Assembly (NCBI GenBank): GCA_020160935.1
Contig: JAIUPL010000002.1
Location: forward strand, 1-64,000
Source of the DNA: Bacteroidota bacterium
Lineage (GTDB): Bacteria; Bacteroidota; Bacteroidia; Chitinophagales; Saprospiraceae
Reading direction: 5' to 3'
Length of the DNA: 64,000 nucleotides
Shown piece by piece: positions 27,410 through 36,445 of this stretch. The stretch's first letter is position 1. Each line of letters starts with the position of its first letter. A program made the translations under genes and the position numbers. The notes under the pieces were generated by a model that had not been told where the DNA came from, ran no database searches, and saw only the letters and a list, made by a program, of their open reading frames with translations.

Positions 27410-28426
27410 ATGCGCTTATTTACCATTTTCCTGCTGTGCGGCAGCGCACTACATGCCCAATCCGGTTTTTTGAAAAATACCGACATCGTTTGGGCCGCCG
27501 AAATAGAGCAGGACTTGATTGTGGATGTAGCCTCGCTGGAAGCAGCGCAGGATACAGGGAATGTGATGTTGAAACTGCTGCGGAACGCACCCAACGAATC
27601 CGCTCTGTCAAGCCCTTACCTGGCCGGCCTCGTGTGGGAGGCGGCAAAAAATAAACACTTGCCGATTTTCAAAGACCCCTTATGTCGAAAGCCCATACTG
27701 TTGCAGGAAGCATATCCCTATTTTGATACTGTGGTGGTGGTGTACCCGCAAATGCCGGAAGGCAGGGTGGAATTTAAGGAAACGCCTGTCCGGCCTTTTC
27801 AGGTTATCAAAGCCTGGCGCCTTCGACAGATACTGGTCTATCATCGGAAAAAATCGCAATGGAGCACTACCATCGAGGCCATTGCACCGCTGATGGCGGT
27901 AAAAAATGAACGGGATGGCTCCATTTCCCTGCGCCCGATTTTCTGGTTTCGGCCCGACAACAAACGGCAAAAACTGCATTCCAAAAACATTGTCTGGGCT
28001 AAAAGGATAAACGAGCCGCCGCTGTTGCTGGACGGACTGAAGATGGTCAAGGTCAGCGATGGTTTTCAGCGCCCCATGGAACATCAGGTAGAGGTATTGC
28101 GCCATGATTTCAAGGTGCCGTTTTGTACACCTGAAGGCCAACAAGTTATGAGGTCTGAACAGCGCCTTCAAACCGTTTCATGGGCAGATACCATCGTCAC
28201 CTTCGACGTCATGAGTGAGGAAGGCCGCGTTGCGGTGGTGCACAATGATATTGACCCCAGCCTTTTCCGCAAATTACAACTGCGGCAGTCCTGGTACTGG
28301 GATATACGCCGTCACCGCTTGTCTGTTTGCCTCGATGGCGTGGTTGTGATCATGGAAATATTGGACAGACAGGGGCGCATCCGGTATTCCAGCCCGCAAT
28401 TTTATCGGCGTGCGAGCGACAAATAA
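27410..28426 (+). CDS. Exported protein with duplicated domain, weakly GldN-like (copy 2)
   Basis: 338 residues from the ATG at 27410 (MRLFTIFLLCGSALHAQ signal). It is a clear tandem duplicate of the gene at 26335: SGFLKNTDIVWAAEIEQD, KAWRLRQILVYHRKKSQWST, LRPIFWFRPDNKRQKLHSKN, LDGLKMVKVSDGFQRPMEHQ. Divergence is greatest in the loop around residues 90-130. The upstream gene's stop and this start are 43 bases apart, so cotranscription is likely. The function is unknown. Confidence 0.6.
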   Translation: MRLFTIFLLCGSALHAQSGFLKNTDIVWAAEIEQDLIVDVASLEAAQDTGNVMLKLLRNAPNESALSSPYLAGLVWEAAKNKHLPIFKDPLCRKPILLQEAYPYFDTVVVVYPQMPEGRVEFKETPVRPFQVIKAWRLRQILVYHRKKSQWSTTIEAIAPLMAVKNERDGSISLRPIFWFRPDNKRQKLHSKNIVWAKRINEPPLLLDGLKMVKVSDGFQRPMEHQVEVLRHDFKVPFCTPEGQQVMRSEQRLQTVSWADTIVTFDVMSEEGRVAVVHNDIDPSLFRKLQLRQSWYWDIRRHRLSVCLDGVVVIMEILDRQGRIRYSSPQFYRRASDK

Positions 28427-28449
28427 ATTCGTGAACATGCTCTTATTTG

Positions 28450-28590
28450 CCGTAGAGTAGTTTCCCGCAGATCGTAGAGTAGTTTCCCGCAGAACTCGCA
28501 GAACGTAGCGTACACATATTTCTTCAAAGCGATAATAATGTGTACGCTACGTTCTGCGAGTTCTGCGGGAAACTACTCTACGATCTACGA
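28450..28590. repeat. Palindrome between convergent genes, 49-base perfect stem
   Basis: Arms at about 28470-28518 and 28539-28587 match perfectly over 49 bases (AGATCGTAGAGTAGTTTCCC ... at the outer end, GCGTACACAT at the loop). On the left a 22-base unit beginning CGTAGAGTAGTTTCCCGCAG is present twice in tandem. It lies between the 27410 gene and hemB, which converge, and may terminate both. Confidence 0.92.
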
Positions 28591-28679
28591 AAACAGCAGG
28601 AAACACCTATAAAAATCCCGAATCCTGGCTTTCACAAATATTAGGGGTGACTCATGTTAGTGGTAAAATCCGTGTTGCC

Positions 28680-29681
28680 CTACACCCCTTTTGGAAAACG
28701 CTTCGCAAACTCCTTCGCAAAATACGTCAGAATCACATCCGCGCCGGCCCGGCGAATGCTGAGCAGCGCTTCCGGCATCGCCCGGTCAAAATCCAGCCAG
28801 CCATTCTGTGCCGCCGCGATGAGCATGGCGCATTCGCCGCTTACATGGTAAGCCGCCACAGGCAAGGGTTGTTTTTCCTTGAGCAACTGGATGACGTCGA
28901 GGTAGTGCAACGCCGGTTTTACCATCAGCATATCGGCCCCTTCGAGGGTATCGAGTTCGGCTTCGATGAGTGCTTCACGGCGGTTTGCCGGGTTCATCTG
29001 ATAGGTTTTTTTATCGCCGCTTTTGGGCGCCGAGTCGAGCGCATCGCGGAAAGGCCCGTAAAATGCGCTGGCATATTTGGCTGTGTACGACATAATACCT
29101 GTTTTCTGAAACCCGGCCTCGTCCAATGCCCGGCGCATGACGCCCACGCGGCCGTCCATCATATCGGAAGGGCCCAGCATATCGAATCCGGCCTCGGCTT
29201 GCGCTACCGACATGCGCGCCAGAATAGGCAGGGTAGGATCGTTCACGATCTCGCCGTTTTCCACCATGCCGTCGTGCCCGTCGCTGCTGTACGGGTCCAT
29301 GGCCACATCGCTGATGAGGCAGCATTCCGGGAAACGTTTTTTGATTTCGCGCGCCGTTTTCAGGTAAAAATTATTGGCATCGTAACTGTAGGTGGCTGTT
29401 TTATCCTTCAAGGCATCGGCTACTGCCGGGAAAACCACAAAATTGGTAATGCCCAATTCCATACACTCGCCTACTTCGCGGAGCAGTTCGTCGGGCGAGA
29501 ACCGATAAATACCCGGCATCGACTTGATTTCGCTGCGAATGCCCGAACCGTCGAGCAGAAACAGTGGAAAAACAAGGTGCTGGGCCGAAAGATGGGTTTC
29601 TACGGCCATGCCGCGAATGGCGGCCGACTGCCGGTTGCGGCGCGGGCGGCGAAGGAAGGAAAAGTCAGAAATCTGTTGCAC
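28680..29681 (-). CDS. hemB: Delta-aminolevulinic acid dehydratase (porphobilinogen synthase)
   Basis: 333 residues from a GTG at 29681. A longer frame to 29828 would run through the promoter and is rejected. The enzyme condenses two 5-aminolevulinates to porphobilinogen in haem synthesis. Both active-site lysines are visible: SYTAKYASAFYGPFRDA and MLMVKPALHYLD. The metal region reads DVAMDPYSSDGHDGMV, with Asp where zinc-type enzymes have Cys, so a magnesium-type enzyme is expected. N-terminal RPRRNRQSAAIRGMAVETHL is typical. The length is normal. It is a single gene, not obviously in an operon. Confidence 0.95.
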   Translation of the reverse strand: MQQISDFSFLRRPRRNRQSAAIRGMAVETHLSAQHLVFPLFLLDGSGIRSEIKSMPGIYRFSPDELLREVGECMELGITNFVVFPAVADALKDKTATYSYDANNFYLKTAREIKKRFPECCLISDVAMDPYSSDGHDGMVENGEIVNDPTLPILARMSVAQAEAGFDMLGPSDMMDGRVGVMRRALDEAGFQKTGIMSYTAKYASAFYGPFRDALDSAPKSGDKKTYQMNPANRREALIEAELDTLEGADMLMVKPALHYLDVIQLLKEKQPLPVAAYHVSGECAMLIAAAQNGWLDFDRAMPEALLSIRRAGADVILTYFAKEFAKRFPKGV

Positions 29682-29722
29682 AGGAAAAATATTTGATCGG
29701 TTGTGCAGCACGCACAACGCCA

Positions 29723-29730
29723 CAAAAATA
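29723..29730 (-). promoter_or_regulatory. hemB promoter -7 box TATTTTTG
   Basis: The minus strand reads TATTTTTG, an exact match to the Bacteroidota TAnnTTTG element, about 42 bases upstream of the GTG at 29681. This places the start of transcription near 29716 and supports the shorter HemB start. Confidence 0.55.
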
Positions 29731-29807
29731 AGGTGCAAAGCGGAGATGAAAGGGTGTGTCAGGAAAAACAGACAAGGAATTGGTCGCGCCCGAAAAAGCA
29801 AGCAGAC

Positions 29808-29936
29808 AAAAAAAGAACAGGGCACCACAGATTACTCTGAGCACCCTGTATAACCCCAAAAAACCAAATGAAAACTTCTTAAAAAAAACACCCGAAGGTG
29901 AGAATTTGCTATTACAACACCCAATGTTTTAATTGG
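29808..29936 (-). ncRNA. Candidate small RNA upstream of hemB
   Basis: The minus strand carries a good promoter (TTG, 19-base spacer, TATATTTG at 29942-29949), so transcription should start near 29935. The RNA has a stem CCAAT/ATTGG, then CACC-TTCG-GGTG followed by eight T (29881-29900), then a longer hairpin ACAGGG...CCCTGT (29817-29849) with TTCTTTTTTT after it. There is no convincing coding frame. hemB has its own promoter further on, so this looks like a separate ~55- or ~127-base RNA, or a short attenuated leader. I do not recognise a named family. Confidence 0.4.
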
Positions 29937-29941
29937 TAGTG

Positions 29942-29971
29942 CAAATATACGCCGCTCTCCAAAAATGACAA
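29942..29971 (-). promoter_or_regulatory. Strong Bacteroidota promoter
   Basis: TATATTTG (minus, 29942-29949) with TTG at 29969-29971 and a 19-base spacer fits the -33/-7 pattern of the Bacteroidota primary sigma factor. It drives the candidate small RNA. Confidence 0.6.
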
Positions 29972-30059
29972 CACATAAACTTAAAAATTTTTAATAAATA
30001 TTTGGCAGGCGGGATTTTGAACCATGAAAATGTTTTCGGAGCGAACCAATTACAGGCTT

Positions 30060-30067
30060 TAAATTTG
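30060..30067 (+). promoter_or_regulatory. Promoter -7 box TAAATTTG
   Basis: An exact TAnnTTTG match about 40 bases upstream of the lipoprotein ATG at 30107. The -33 region (TTTTCGG) is weak. Confidence 0.5.
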
Positions 30068-30106
30068 CAGGATGCTTTCCGTTTCAGGTTCAATAATTTG
30101 GAAATA

Positions 30107-30454
30107 ATGCATTCAAAATCAATTTCTTGTGTTTTTGTGAAAATTCTCTTGACAATCCTGTCACTTTCCTTTGCTGTTGCATGCAATAAAAACAAGGAAG
30201 AAATTATCCGACAAAAAGTGGCGGAAAACGTGTCAGATTTTCGACAAAAAAAAATGGCCGAGTGCCGCAATATTTTACTCCTTGAAGCCGAGGAAACGGT
30301 CGATTCATTATTATTGCTGGATGCCACCAATTCCATGAATGACTCCCTGGCCCGCCTGCGCCCGTCCCGCCCTGTGCAACCACCTCCTATCCTGCCCATC
30401 GACTCCCTGAAAGTACAACCGATCTTTCCTGCGGATACGGGAAAAAAAGGCTGA
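30107..30454 (+). CDS. Small Lys/Glu-rich lipoprotein
   Basis: 115 residues from the ATG at 30107. The frame is open earlier, but a promoter box sits at 30060. The signal ends in LSLSFAVAC (Cys 26). The mature protein is short and charged (NKNKEEIIRQKVAENVSDFR) with a proline-rich tail (RPVQPPPILPIDSLKVQPIF). I recognise no family. Such small lipoproteins are common and poorly conserved. No partner gene is evident. Confidence 0.6.
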   Translation: MHSKSISCVFVKILLTILSLSFAVACNKNKEEIIRQKVAENVSDFRQKKMAECRNILLLEAEETVDSLLLLDATNSMNDSLARLRPSRPVQPPPILPIDSLKVQPIFPADTGKKG

Positions 30455-30539
30455 AACTAGTTAGAGGTGAGAGGTGGGAGGTGAGAAGTGAGAATCTTCC
30501 TGCTGACGCTGATAGAAAAGGCAGAGACAACTAATTTGA

Positions 30540-30711
30540 CTCGAATGACGCCTTCTTATCAGAAGTGAGAGATGTGAGAGAGTGATACTTTCTCCTACCC
30601 ATAGCCCTGAAGGGGCGTATCCAATAGCCCAGGGCAACGCCCTGGGAGGAAAAAAATGATTGGGCGACGCCCCTCGAAACACCCTGCCATCTGTGCAAAT
30701 CCGTTTTATCT
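30540..30711. repeat. Composite GTGAGAG / REP-like / ATCCGTG repeat region
   Basis: In order: GTGAGAG-type tandem units (to about 30580); TTTCTCC; then an element beginning ATAGCCCTGAAGGGGCGTAT with the hairpin CCCAGGGCAACGCCCTGGG (30628-30646); then tandem phrases of the type TGCCATCCGTGT. The first two parts recur in the same order at about 47870-48020. The last part runs into the predicted start of the next gene. Confidence 0.8.
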
Positions 30712-33700
30712 GTGCCATCCGTGTTCCCTGCCATCCGTGTCTTCTGTAGCCGGCGATCCTGCCTCGTCCTGGCGGCACTGTGTACATACGGAGTCCTGGT
30801 AGCCCAAAAGCCCCTCGATTTTTCAAATTTGAAAGCGCGCACCGTAGATGCCACCATCCCTGAGCAGGTGCTCGACTCGCTGAGTATTCTTCCACCTGTA
30901 CTCTCCATATCACGAACGGATACAGCCCAAATACTGAATGCCGGTTTTTTTACACTCAAAAACAATCGCCTGTTCATCGATACGGCCCGTTTGCAAGCCC
31001 AATACCCACAATGCCGGCAAGTACGCATCACCTATCGCGTATTGCCTTACGATTTTGCAGCACCGGTGCAGCGGCTCGACACCCAGGCCATTCGCCGCAA
31101 CACCCGCACCGATGCCATCGAATTCGACTATTCACCCTACCAGCCAGCCAGCAAACCCTGGGAAACCAACGGACTGCTTTCGTCCGGCGCCTACACCCGC
31201 GGGCTGTCGTTCGGCAACAACCAGAACCTCGTATTCAACTCCAACCTGAACCTGCATTTGTCGGGCAAACTGGGCAACGATCTCGAACTGCAGGCAGCCC
31301 TTTCCGACAATTCCGTGCCCCTGCAGCCCGATGGAACTACCCGGCAGTTGCAGGAGTTTGACCGGATTTTTATCCAGTTGAAACGAAAAAACACAGCGCT
31401 TACAGCCGGCGACTACGACCTGGTGCGACCTGCGGGGTATTTTTCCAACTATTTCAAACGCCTGCAAGGCGCCATGATCGAACACCGCGAACTGGGCGAC
31501 TGGGGCCGAAAAAACAGCGCCGATACCTTGTCGACGCGCGTGGCCGCCGCCGTGTCGCGCGGCAAATTTGCCCGGCAAACCATACAGGGGCAGGAAGGCA
31601 ACCAGGGACCATACCGCCTGCAAGGCGCTGAAGGCGAGCGTTTTATCATTGTGCTGGCAGGCACTGAAAAAGTATATATCGACGGACAGTTGTTGCGCCG
31701 GGGCCTTACGGATGATTACATCATCGACTACAACCTCGGCGAATTGAGTTTCACCCCGCGCAGGCTTATTACCAAGGACAGCCGCATCATCATCGAGTTT
31801 GAGTACGCCGTTCAAACCTACCTGCGCTCCACTATTGCCGCCAATATCAACTGGACGACGCCGCGCAGCCGTACTTACCTCAACTACTACGCCGAGCAGG
31901 ATAGCCGCAACAATGGCGGAGCGCAGGACCTCAGCGCTGCCGAACGGCGTGGCCTGGCTGAAATCGGCGACGACCTGCAATCGGCTTATGCCTCCGGCGT
32001 CGACACTCTGGAAGCCTTCGAGCCTTCGCGCGTGCAATACCGTTACGTGGATACCCTCGTTTGCGGCATTCCGGTTCGTATCCTGCAATACAGCACCAAC
32101 CCCGATTCGGCCCGATATGCGGCGCGTTTTACCGAAGTGCCGATGGGGCAGGGCAATTATGTGCTGGCGCTGTCGGCCGCCAACGGGCGGGTGTATCGCT
32201 GGGTGGCGCCCGACCCGCTTACCTGTCAGCCAACGGGCAATTTCGAGCCGGTGGTGCGCCTCATTGCACCCGAAAGCAGGCAACTGTATGCCGCTGGCAC
32301 CGACCTCAAACTGGGCAAAGGCAGCGCCATACAAGCCGAATTGGCCCTGAGCAACCGCGACCGCAACCGTTTCTCGCCCCTCGGCGATGCCGACAACCTG
32401 GGGGCTGCAGGTTTTGTAAATTTCCGGCAGGCCATCCCGCTGGGCGACGGCCGCAAATGGCAGGCAGGCGTGTCGGGGCAATACGAATACACCGCCCGTA
32501 CTTTTCTGCCGCTCAATCCTTATCGGCCCGCCGAATTTGTACGCGACTGGAATACCGCTGGCAGCACCGATACCGTGGCCGAGCACATCGCACGGGCAGG
32601 ATTTTTCCTGAAACAAAAAAACTGGGGCGAAACGCGCTACGAGTACGGCTCTTATCGCCGCGAAGGTGTGTATGAGGGCGGCCGACATTTCGGGCAGATG
32701 CGTTTGCAACAACGCGGTTTCGAACTGGCAGGCGAACTGAATTTCCTGCAAACGGAAGGCCGCACGGAAAGCACTCGTTTTGCCAGACCCAAACTGGATT
32801 TTTCCAAAACATTTTTCAAAAAAGACAGCCTGCAACGACTGCCTTTTTTGAAAACAGGCGTGTATTTCGAACGTGAAAAAAACGAGCGCCGCAACAGCGG
32901 CGCCGATACGCTCAGCCGCCCGGCATTCTGGTATGATCTTCTGCGTTTCTACTTTCAGACACCCGATCAACAGGGAAAATGGCAGGTAGGAGGCTTCGCG
33001 TCGCGCCGCAACGACTTCGCGCCGGCCGGATTGCTATTCAAACAAAATACGGAAGCCAATGAAGTCAACCTCAACGGCAAATGGCAACAAACCGGCGCCC
33101 GCACCAAAGCCAGCCAGCAGTTCAACTGGAATTTTACCTACCGTACACTCCGCATCCTGGCGCCCGAACTTACCACTGAAAAACCCCTGGAAACCTATCT
33201 GGGCCGCGTGGACTACACGCTGTCGGCCTGGCGCAACGCCCTGAATTTCACCACCGGCTACGAACTGGGTTCGGGGCAAAGTCCCAAACTGGAATTCAAC
33301 TACCTCGCCGTCAATCCCGGCGAAGGCCAGTACACCTGGGTGGATCGCAACCGCGACAGTATTTTGCAGGTGGATGAAATGGAGATCGCAGTTTTTCAGG
33401 ATCAGGCCAATTTTGTGCGGGTGGCCGTCAGCACCACCGACTACATCCGCACCAACAATGTGTTGCTCAACCAGAACCTTCGCCTCGACCCGCGCCTGTT
33501 ATGGGCCTCGGCGCCCAGGGGATGGCGGCGTTTTCTGAGTCGCATTTCCACACAAAGCACCCTGCAAATCAACCGCCGCACCTACGCCGACGCTGAAGGT
33601 GTGTCGGCCTGGAATCCGTTTTTATTCCGCATTGCCGACACCGCGCTGGTGACCGTGGCGGCTACCATACGAAATACCCTGTTCATCAACCGTGCCCATC

Positions 33701-34326
33701 CAGCCTGGGATGCGAGCCTCGGGCAGGGCGACAACCGAAGCCAGATTGCCCTGACAACTGGTTTTGAGCAACGCCGCGTGCGTGATTACACCCTGCACGG
33801 ACGCGTCAACCTCTCGCAACGCTGGAGCGCAGAGGCCGACGTGACCCGCTCGGACAAAAGCACCGACAACCAGGCGTTCGACAACCGCGATTTTCAGATT
33901 GCTGCCTGGGAGGCTGGGCCCAAACTGACCTGGTTGCCCAGTCGGTCATTCCGGATTACCAGCAATGTGCAATGGAAAGACAGCCGCAATGCCATCGGAC
34001 AACAGGAATCGGCGCGCCAGATCAACTGGAATGCCGAACTGACCTGGAACCCCACTGCCCGACAAAACACGCAGGGCTTTCGAGCGGCTACTTCCCTGCG
34101 CAGCAAGTTTACCCTGGCTGATATTCAGTACACCGGGCAATCCAATACCGCTGTGGCGTTTACCATGCTGGAAGGCCTGCAAAACGGCAAAAATTTCTTG
34201 TGGAACCTGAGTCTCGACCGGCAGTTGTCCAAAACCGTGCAGATGAACCTGCAATACGAAGGCCGCAAAACCGGCGACAACCGGGTGGTGCATGTGGGCC
34301 GGGCGCAGGTTCGGGCGGTGTTTTAG
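30712..34326 (+). CDS. Large outer-membrane beta-barrel protein, function unknown
   Basis: Up to 1204 residues. There is no ATG at the 5' end; GTG codons at 30712 and 30721 are possible starts, and both lie inside a TGCCATCCGTGT repeat. A signal-like segment (CLVLAALCTYGVLVAQ) follows. The region GAYTRGLSFGNNQNLVFNSN with LHLSGKLGNDLELQAALSDN and TALTAGDYDLVRP is typical of a family of ~1200-residue Bacteroidota outer-membrane proteins without assigned function. The rest is an alternating beta pattern ending in ...AQVRAVF with terminal F, as in barrels. A plug or TonB box was not seen. It is reminiscent of SprA-like giant barrels only in general style. Confidence 0.65.
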   Translation: MPSVFPAIRVFCSRRSCLVLAALCTYGVLVAQKPLDFSNLKARTVDATIPEQVLDSLSILPPVLSISRTDTAQILNAGFFTLKNNRLFIDTARLQAQYPQCRQVRITYRVLPYDFAAPVQRLDTQAIRRNTRTDAIEFDYSPYQPASKPWETNGLLSSGAYTRGLSFGNNQNLVFNSNLNLHLSGKLGNDLELQAALSDNSVPLQPDGTTRQLQEFDRIFIQLKRKNTALTAGDYDLVRPAGYFSNYFKRLQGAMIEHRELGDWGRKNSADTLSTRVAAAVSRGKFARQTIQGQEGNQGPYRLQGAEGERFIIVLAGTEKVYIDGQLLRRGLTDDYIIDYNLGELSFTPRRLITKDSRIIIEFEYAVQTYLRSTIAANINWTTPRSRTYLNYYAEQDSRNNGGAQDLSAAERRGLAEIGDDLQSAYASGVDTLEAFEPSRVQYRYVDTLVCGIPVRILQYSTNPDSARYAARFTEVPMGQGNYVLALSAANGRVYRWVAPDPLTCQPTGNFEPVVRLIAPESRQLYAAGTDLKLGKGSAIQAELALSNRDRNRFSPLGDADNLGAAGFVNFRQAIPLGDGRKWQAGVSGQYEYTARTFLPLNPYRPAEFVRDWNTAGSTDTVAEHIARAGFFLKQKNWGETRYEYGSYRREGVYEGGRHFGQMRLQQRGFELAGELNFLQTEGRTESTRFARPKLDFSKTFFKKDSLQRLPFLKTGVYFEREKNERRNSGADTLSRPAFWYDLLRFYFQTPDQQGKWQVGGFASRRNDFAPAGLLFKQNTEANEVNLNGKWQQTGARTKASQQFNWNFTYRTLRILAPELTTEKPLETYLGRVDYTLSAWRNALNFTTGYELGSGQSPKLEFNYLAVNPGEGQYTWVDRNRDSILQVDEMEIAVFQDQANFVRVAVSTTDYIRTNNVLLNQNLRLDPRLLWASAPRGWRRFLSRISTQSTLQINRRTYADAEGVSAWNPFLFRIADTALVTVAATIRNTLFINRAHPAWDASLGQGDNRSQIALTTGFEQRRVRDYTLHGRVNLSQRWSAEADVTRSDKSTDNQAFDNRDFQIAAWEAGPKLTWLPSRSFRITSNVQWKDSRNAIGQQESARQINWNAELTWNPTARQNTQGFRAATSLRSKFTLADIQYTGQSNTAVAFTMLEGLQNGKNFLWNLSLDRQLSKTVQMNLQYEGRKTGDNRVVHVGRAQVRAVF

Positions 34327-34331
34327 GTTGT

Positions 34332-34491
34332 AAGTACCAGGTCAATATTAGTTTAGACTATGGACATCGGCTTTTACGCTGTAACAGCGTTTGTTTTTCG
34401 TTACAATACCCACGCATTGCGCCTCAAAACAGCCTCGTTACAGCACAAAATCCTGCGTCCATAGTCTAAACTAATATTGACCCTGGTACTT
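34332..34491. repeat. Palindrome with 34-base arms and 91-base loop
   Basis: The left arm 34332-34365 and right arm 34457-34491 are reverse complements with one single-base insertion (outer end AAGTACCAGG, inner end AGACTATGGAC). The loop holds a smaller hairpin, ACGCTGT-A-ACAGCGT (34377-34391). It lies between the 30712 gene and the converging lipoprotein gene. Confidence 0.9.
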
Positions 34492-34598
34492 AAATAAAAA
34501 TGGCCCCATACGCATCAAAACGTATACGTTCTGAGTCGCATGAGGCCTAACCATCAACTTTTTAATGAAGGCGTGTTTACATTCGAACAGTGCTTTTG

Positions 34599-36128
34599 TT
34601 ACTCCATTTCTCTGACCCGAAGCCGCACAGAACCGGTACTGTAGGTTTGACCAGCCCAACCATTAGCAGAGCAGGGGTCGCAGTAGTATACGTTTTCTGT
34701 TTGTCCGAAATCAAAGTCTTTTTCTGTCTTTTTCTTCGAAAAACTAAAGGTGGGCGCCAATGGGAGGGATACTTCAATACCCAGGATTTTGAATTTCGCC
34801 GTACTTTCTCCGCTTCCAAACGTTGAAGTAGTTTCGACGCCTGCATTCGGATTTTTTCCAATGACTCCATAAATCATCTGATCGCCGTATTCTCCTTCGC
34901 AGTAGCGCCATCTTACATATTTGTTGTCTTCATCATTCCACCAAACCCACTCTAATTTACGCAGGCCTTTTTCCCACAGACTTACGACTTTGGTGGTTTG
35001 CGATGCTACCGCCGCAGAGGAGTTCGAATTGGGTACATAACGATACTCGGTAATGGCGAATGTGCATTTGCTATGTATCCGTTTGCATCCAAACTTCTTC
35101 CTCAGGTCGCTGCCATCCACCATTTGTACAAATCGTACCCGTTCATAGCCATCCATACCATCCCGTTCGCAATCCCCCGTACAAGGCTCACCATCCCGAT
35201 CATCAGCAGGGTCGCCGCCACCACCTGGGTCGCCGCCGCCACCTGGGTCGCCACCGCCGCCACCTGGGTCGCCGACATATTCACTTGTGCCGCCACCTCC
35301 AATAAAGGCAAATACACGACCTTTATCAACCAGATAGCAACTCACCCCGCCGATTGTTTCGACACCTGGTAATTTAAATTTATTGTTGTTGCTCATGGCA
35401 TCAGTTGAAAACGCGGCATCGAACTCCGGATTTTCCGGAAATGCGTGCATTTGTAAAACTGTTTGATTGCTGCTGAGACTCAGGTTGTTGGACGTTTTGA
35501 ATAATTCATAATATGGATTGTCTTCTACATAGACAAAATCGTAGTTCGCATTGTCAATATCAGCCACCTGACTTGACAAAGTCTGGCTGTACAAAGTTGA
35601 ATTGCCGGCAGTTAAGGCATCCGAATAGTAATTGGAAGAAACGGCAGCCACCTTAAGTGTGCTGTTGAAAACATAATTCTGAACAGACACATTGCCCCAA
35701 ATCGAAATACCTATTGACAGTTTGGGTATGTATCTTACCAGATGGCCTCTGAAGAACTCCATGTTGTAGTTGTATCCGAGTTGAGAGGATTGCATGGCAA
35801 GGAATCTGGCGAGGGTCATGTTAGGAGCCACCAGCGAATCGCGGTAGCGCCACAAGGAAAAACCATCCTGATTGCCTTCACCACGTGCTGCTACTTTTCT
35901 GAAGAAAACCTGAAAGTCGGTATTGCCCAGGCCTTTAGCCACACAGCGGGCAACCAGGTTTTTATAAAAATCGAGTGAATCAAGCGTTCGTTCCTGTAAT
36001 AAACCGGGAGCATGTTCTGTTGAGGTGCTGTTGGGCCACAATGGATCTTTCTGGCAGGATTCGAGGATCAGGTTGCCGCTCAGGCAAAGGATCAGGAAAA
36101 GCAGGAAAATATTGCTTCCTTTTTTCAT
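34599..36128 (-). CDS. Lipoprotein with GDPGGGG linker, unknown function
   Basis: 509 residues, signal MKKGSNIFLLFLILCLSGNL with lipobox LESC (Cys 25). The N-terminal ~290 residues are an uncharacterised Asn/Ser-rich domain. A low-complexity linker of repeated GDPGGGG (about residues 286-306) follows, then a Cys-containing region (EPCTGDCERDG) and a C-terminal domain with many Trp and Tyr. I know no family for either domain. The linker codons are nearly identical repeats, so its length may vary. A surface location by lipid anchor is inferred. Confidence 0.6.
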   Translation of the reverse strand: MKKGSNIFLLFLILCLSGNLILESCQKDPLWPNSTSTEHAPGLLQERTLDSLDFYKNLVARCVAKGLGNTDFQVFFRKVAARGEGNQDGFSLWRYRDSLVAPNMTLARFLAMQSSQLGYNYNMEFFRGHLVRYIPKLSIGISIWGNVSVQNYVFNSTLKVAAVSSNYYSDALTAGNSTLYSQTLSSQVADIDNANYDFVYVEDNPYYELFKTSNNLSLSSNQTVLQMHAFPENPEFDAAFSTDAMSNNNKFKLPGVETIGGVSCYLVDKGRVFAFIGGGGTSEYVGDPGGGGGDPGGGGDPGGGGDPADDRDGEPCTGDCERDGMDGYERVRFVQMVDGSDLRKKFGCKRIHSKCTFAITEYRYVPNSNSSAAVASQTTKVVSLWEKGLRKLEWVWWNDEDNKYVRWRYCEGEYGDQMIYGVIGKNPNAGVETTSTFGSGESTAKFKILGIEVSLPLAPTFSFSKKKTEKDFDFGQTENVYYCDPCSANGWAGQTYSTGSVRLRVREME

Positions 36129-36373
36129 GGGTAGAATAAATAAAGTGTGATAAGATCAGGATGAAAAAATATCCTGTAACAGTTTCCATAATTGACGCAC
36201 TATGGATTTTGCGCTGTTAACCGGAACAGTAGATGAAGTGTGCACAGTGGTTTTTGCAGAGGAACTTTAAAAAACTGTCTGGCGGCAGGGCCCTACCGCC
36301 TGGAATAGCACAAAGATGGGAGCAGCGTTGAGCGGCGTACAACTACACTTTTTTTCGATATTCCCGGCATGGT

Positions 36374-36406
36374 AAAAAAAATCCCCGGTAGGATTGTACC
36401 GGGGAT
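36374..36406 (-). terminator. Rho-independent terminator of the 36446 gene
   Basis: On the minus strand the hairpin ATCCCCGGTA / TACCGGGGAT (10-base stem, 6-base loop, 36381-36406) is followed by eight T. It lies 40 bases after the stop codon of the FN3/T9SS gene. The rest of the 317-base gap (36129-36445) holds nothing else I can support. Confidence 0.85.
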
Positions 36407-36445
36407 AAAGGATCGTGCTTTGAATAGCCTGGCTTGGTTATGTTT

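Noticed and set aside
28680-29828. HemB start at 29828 (382 residues)
   Set aside because: The extra 49 residues do not resemble HemB and cross a TATTTTTG promoter; the GTG at 29681 gives the family length.
31132-32970. 612-codon open frame antisense to the large barrel gene
   Set aside because: It is the complement of a gene with clear signal peptide and barrel pattern. Antisense frames stay open because of codon bias; composition is not protein-like.
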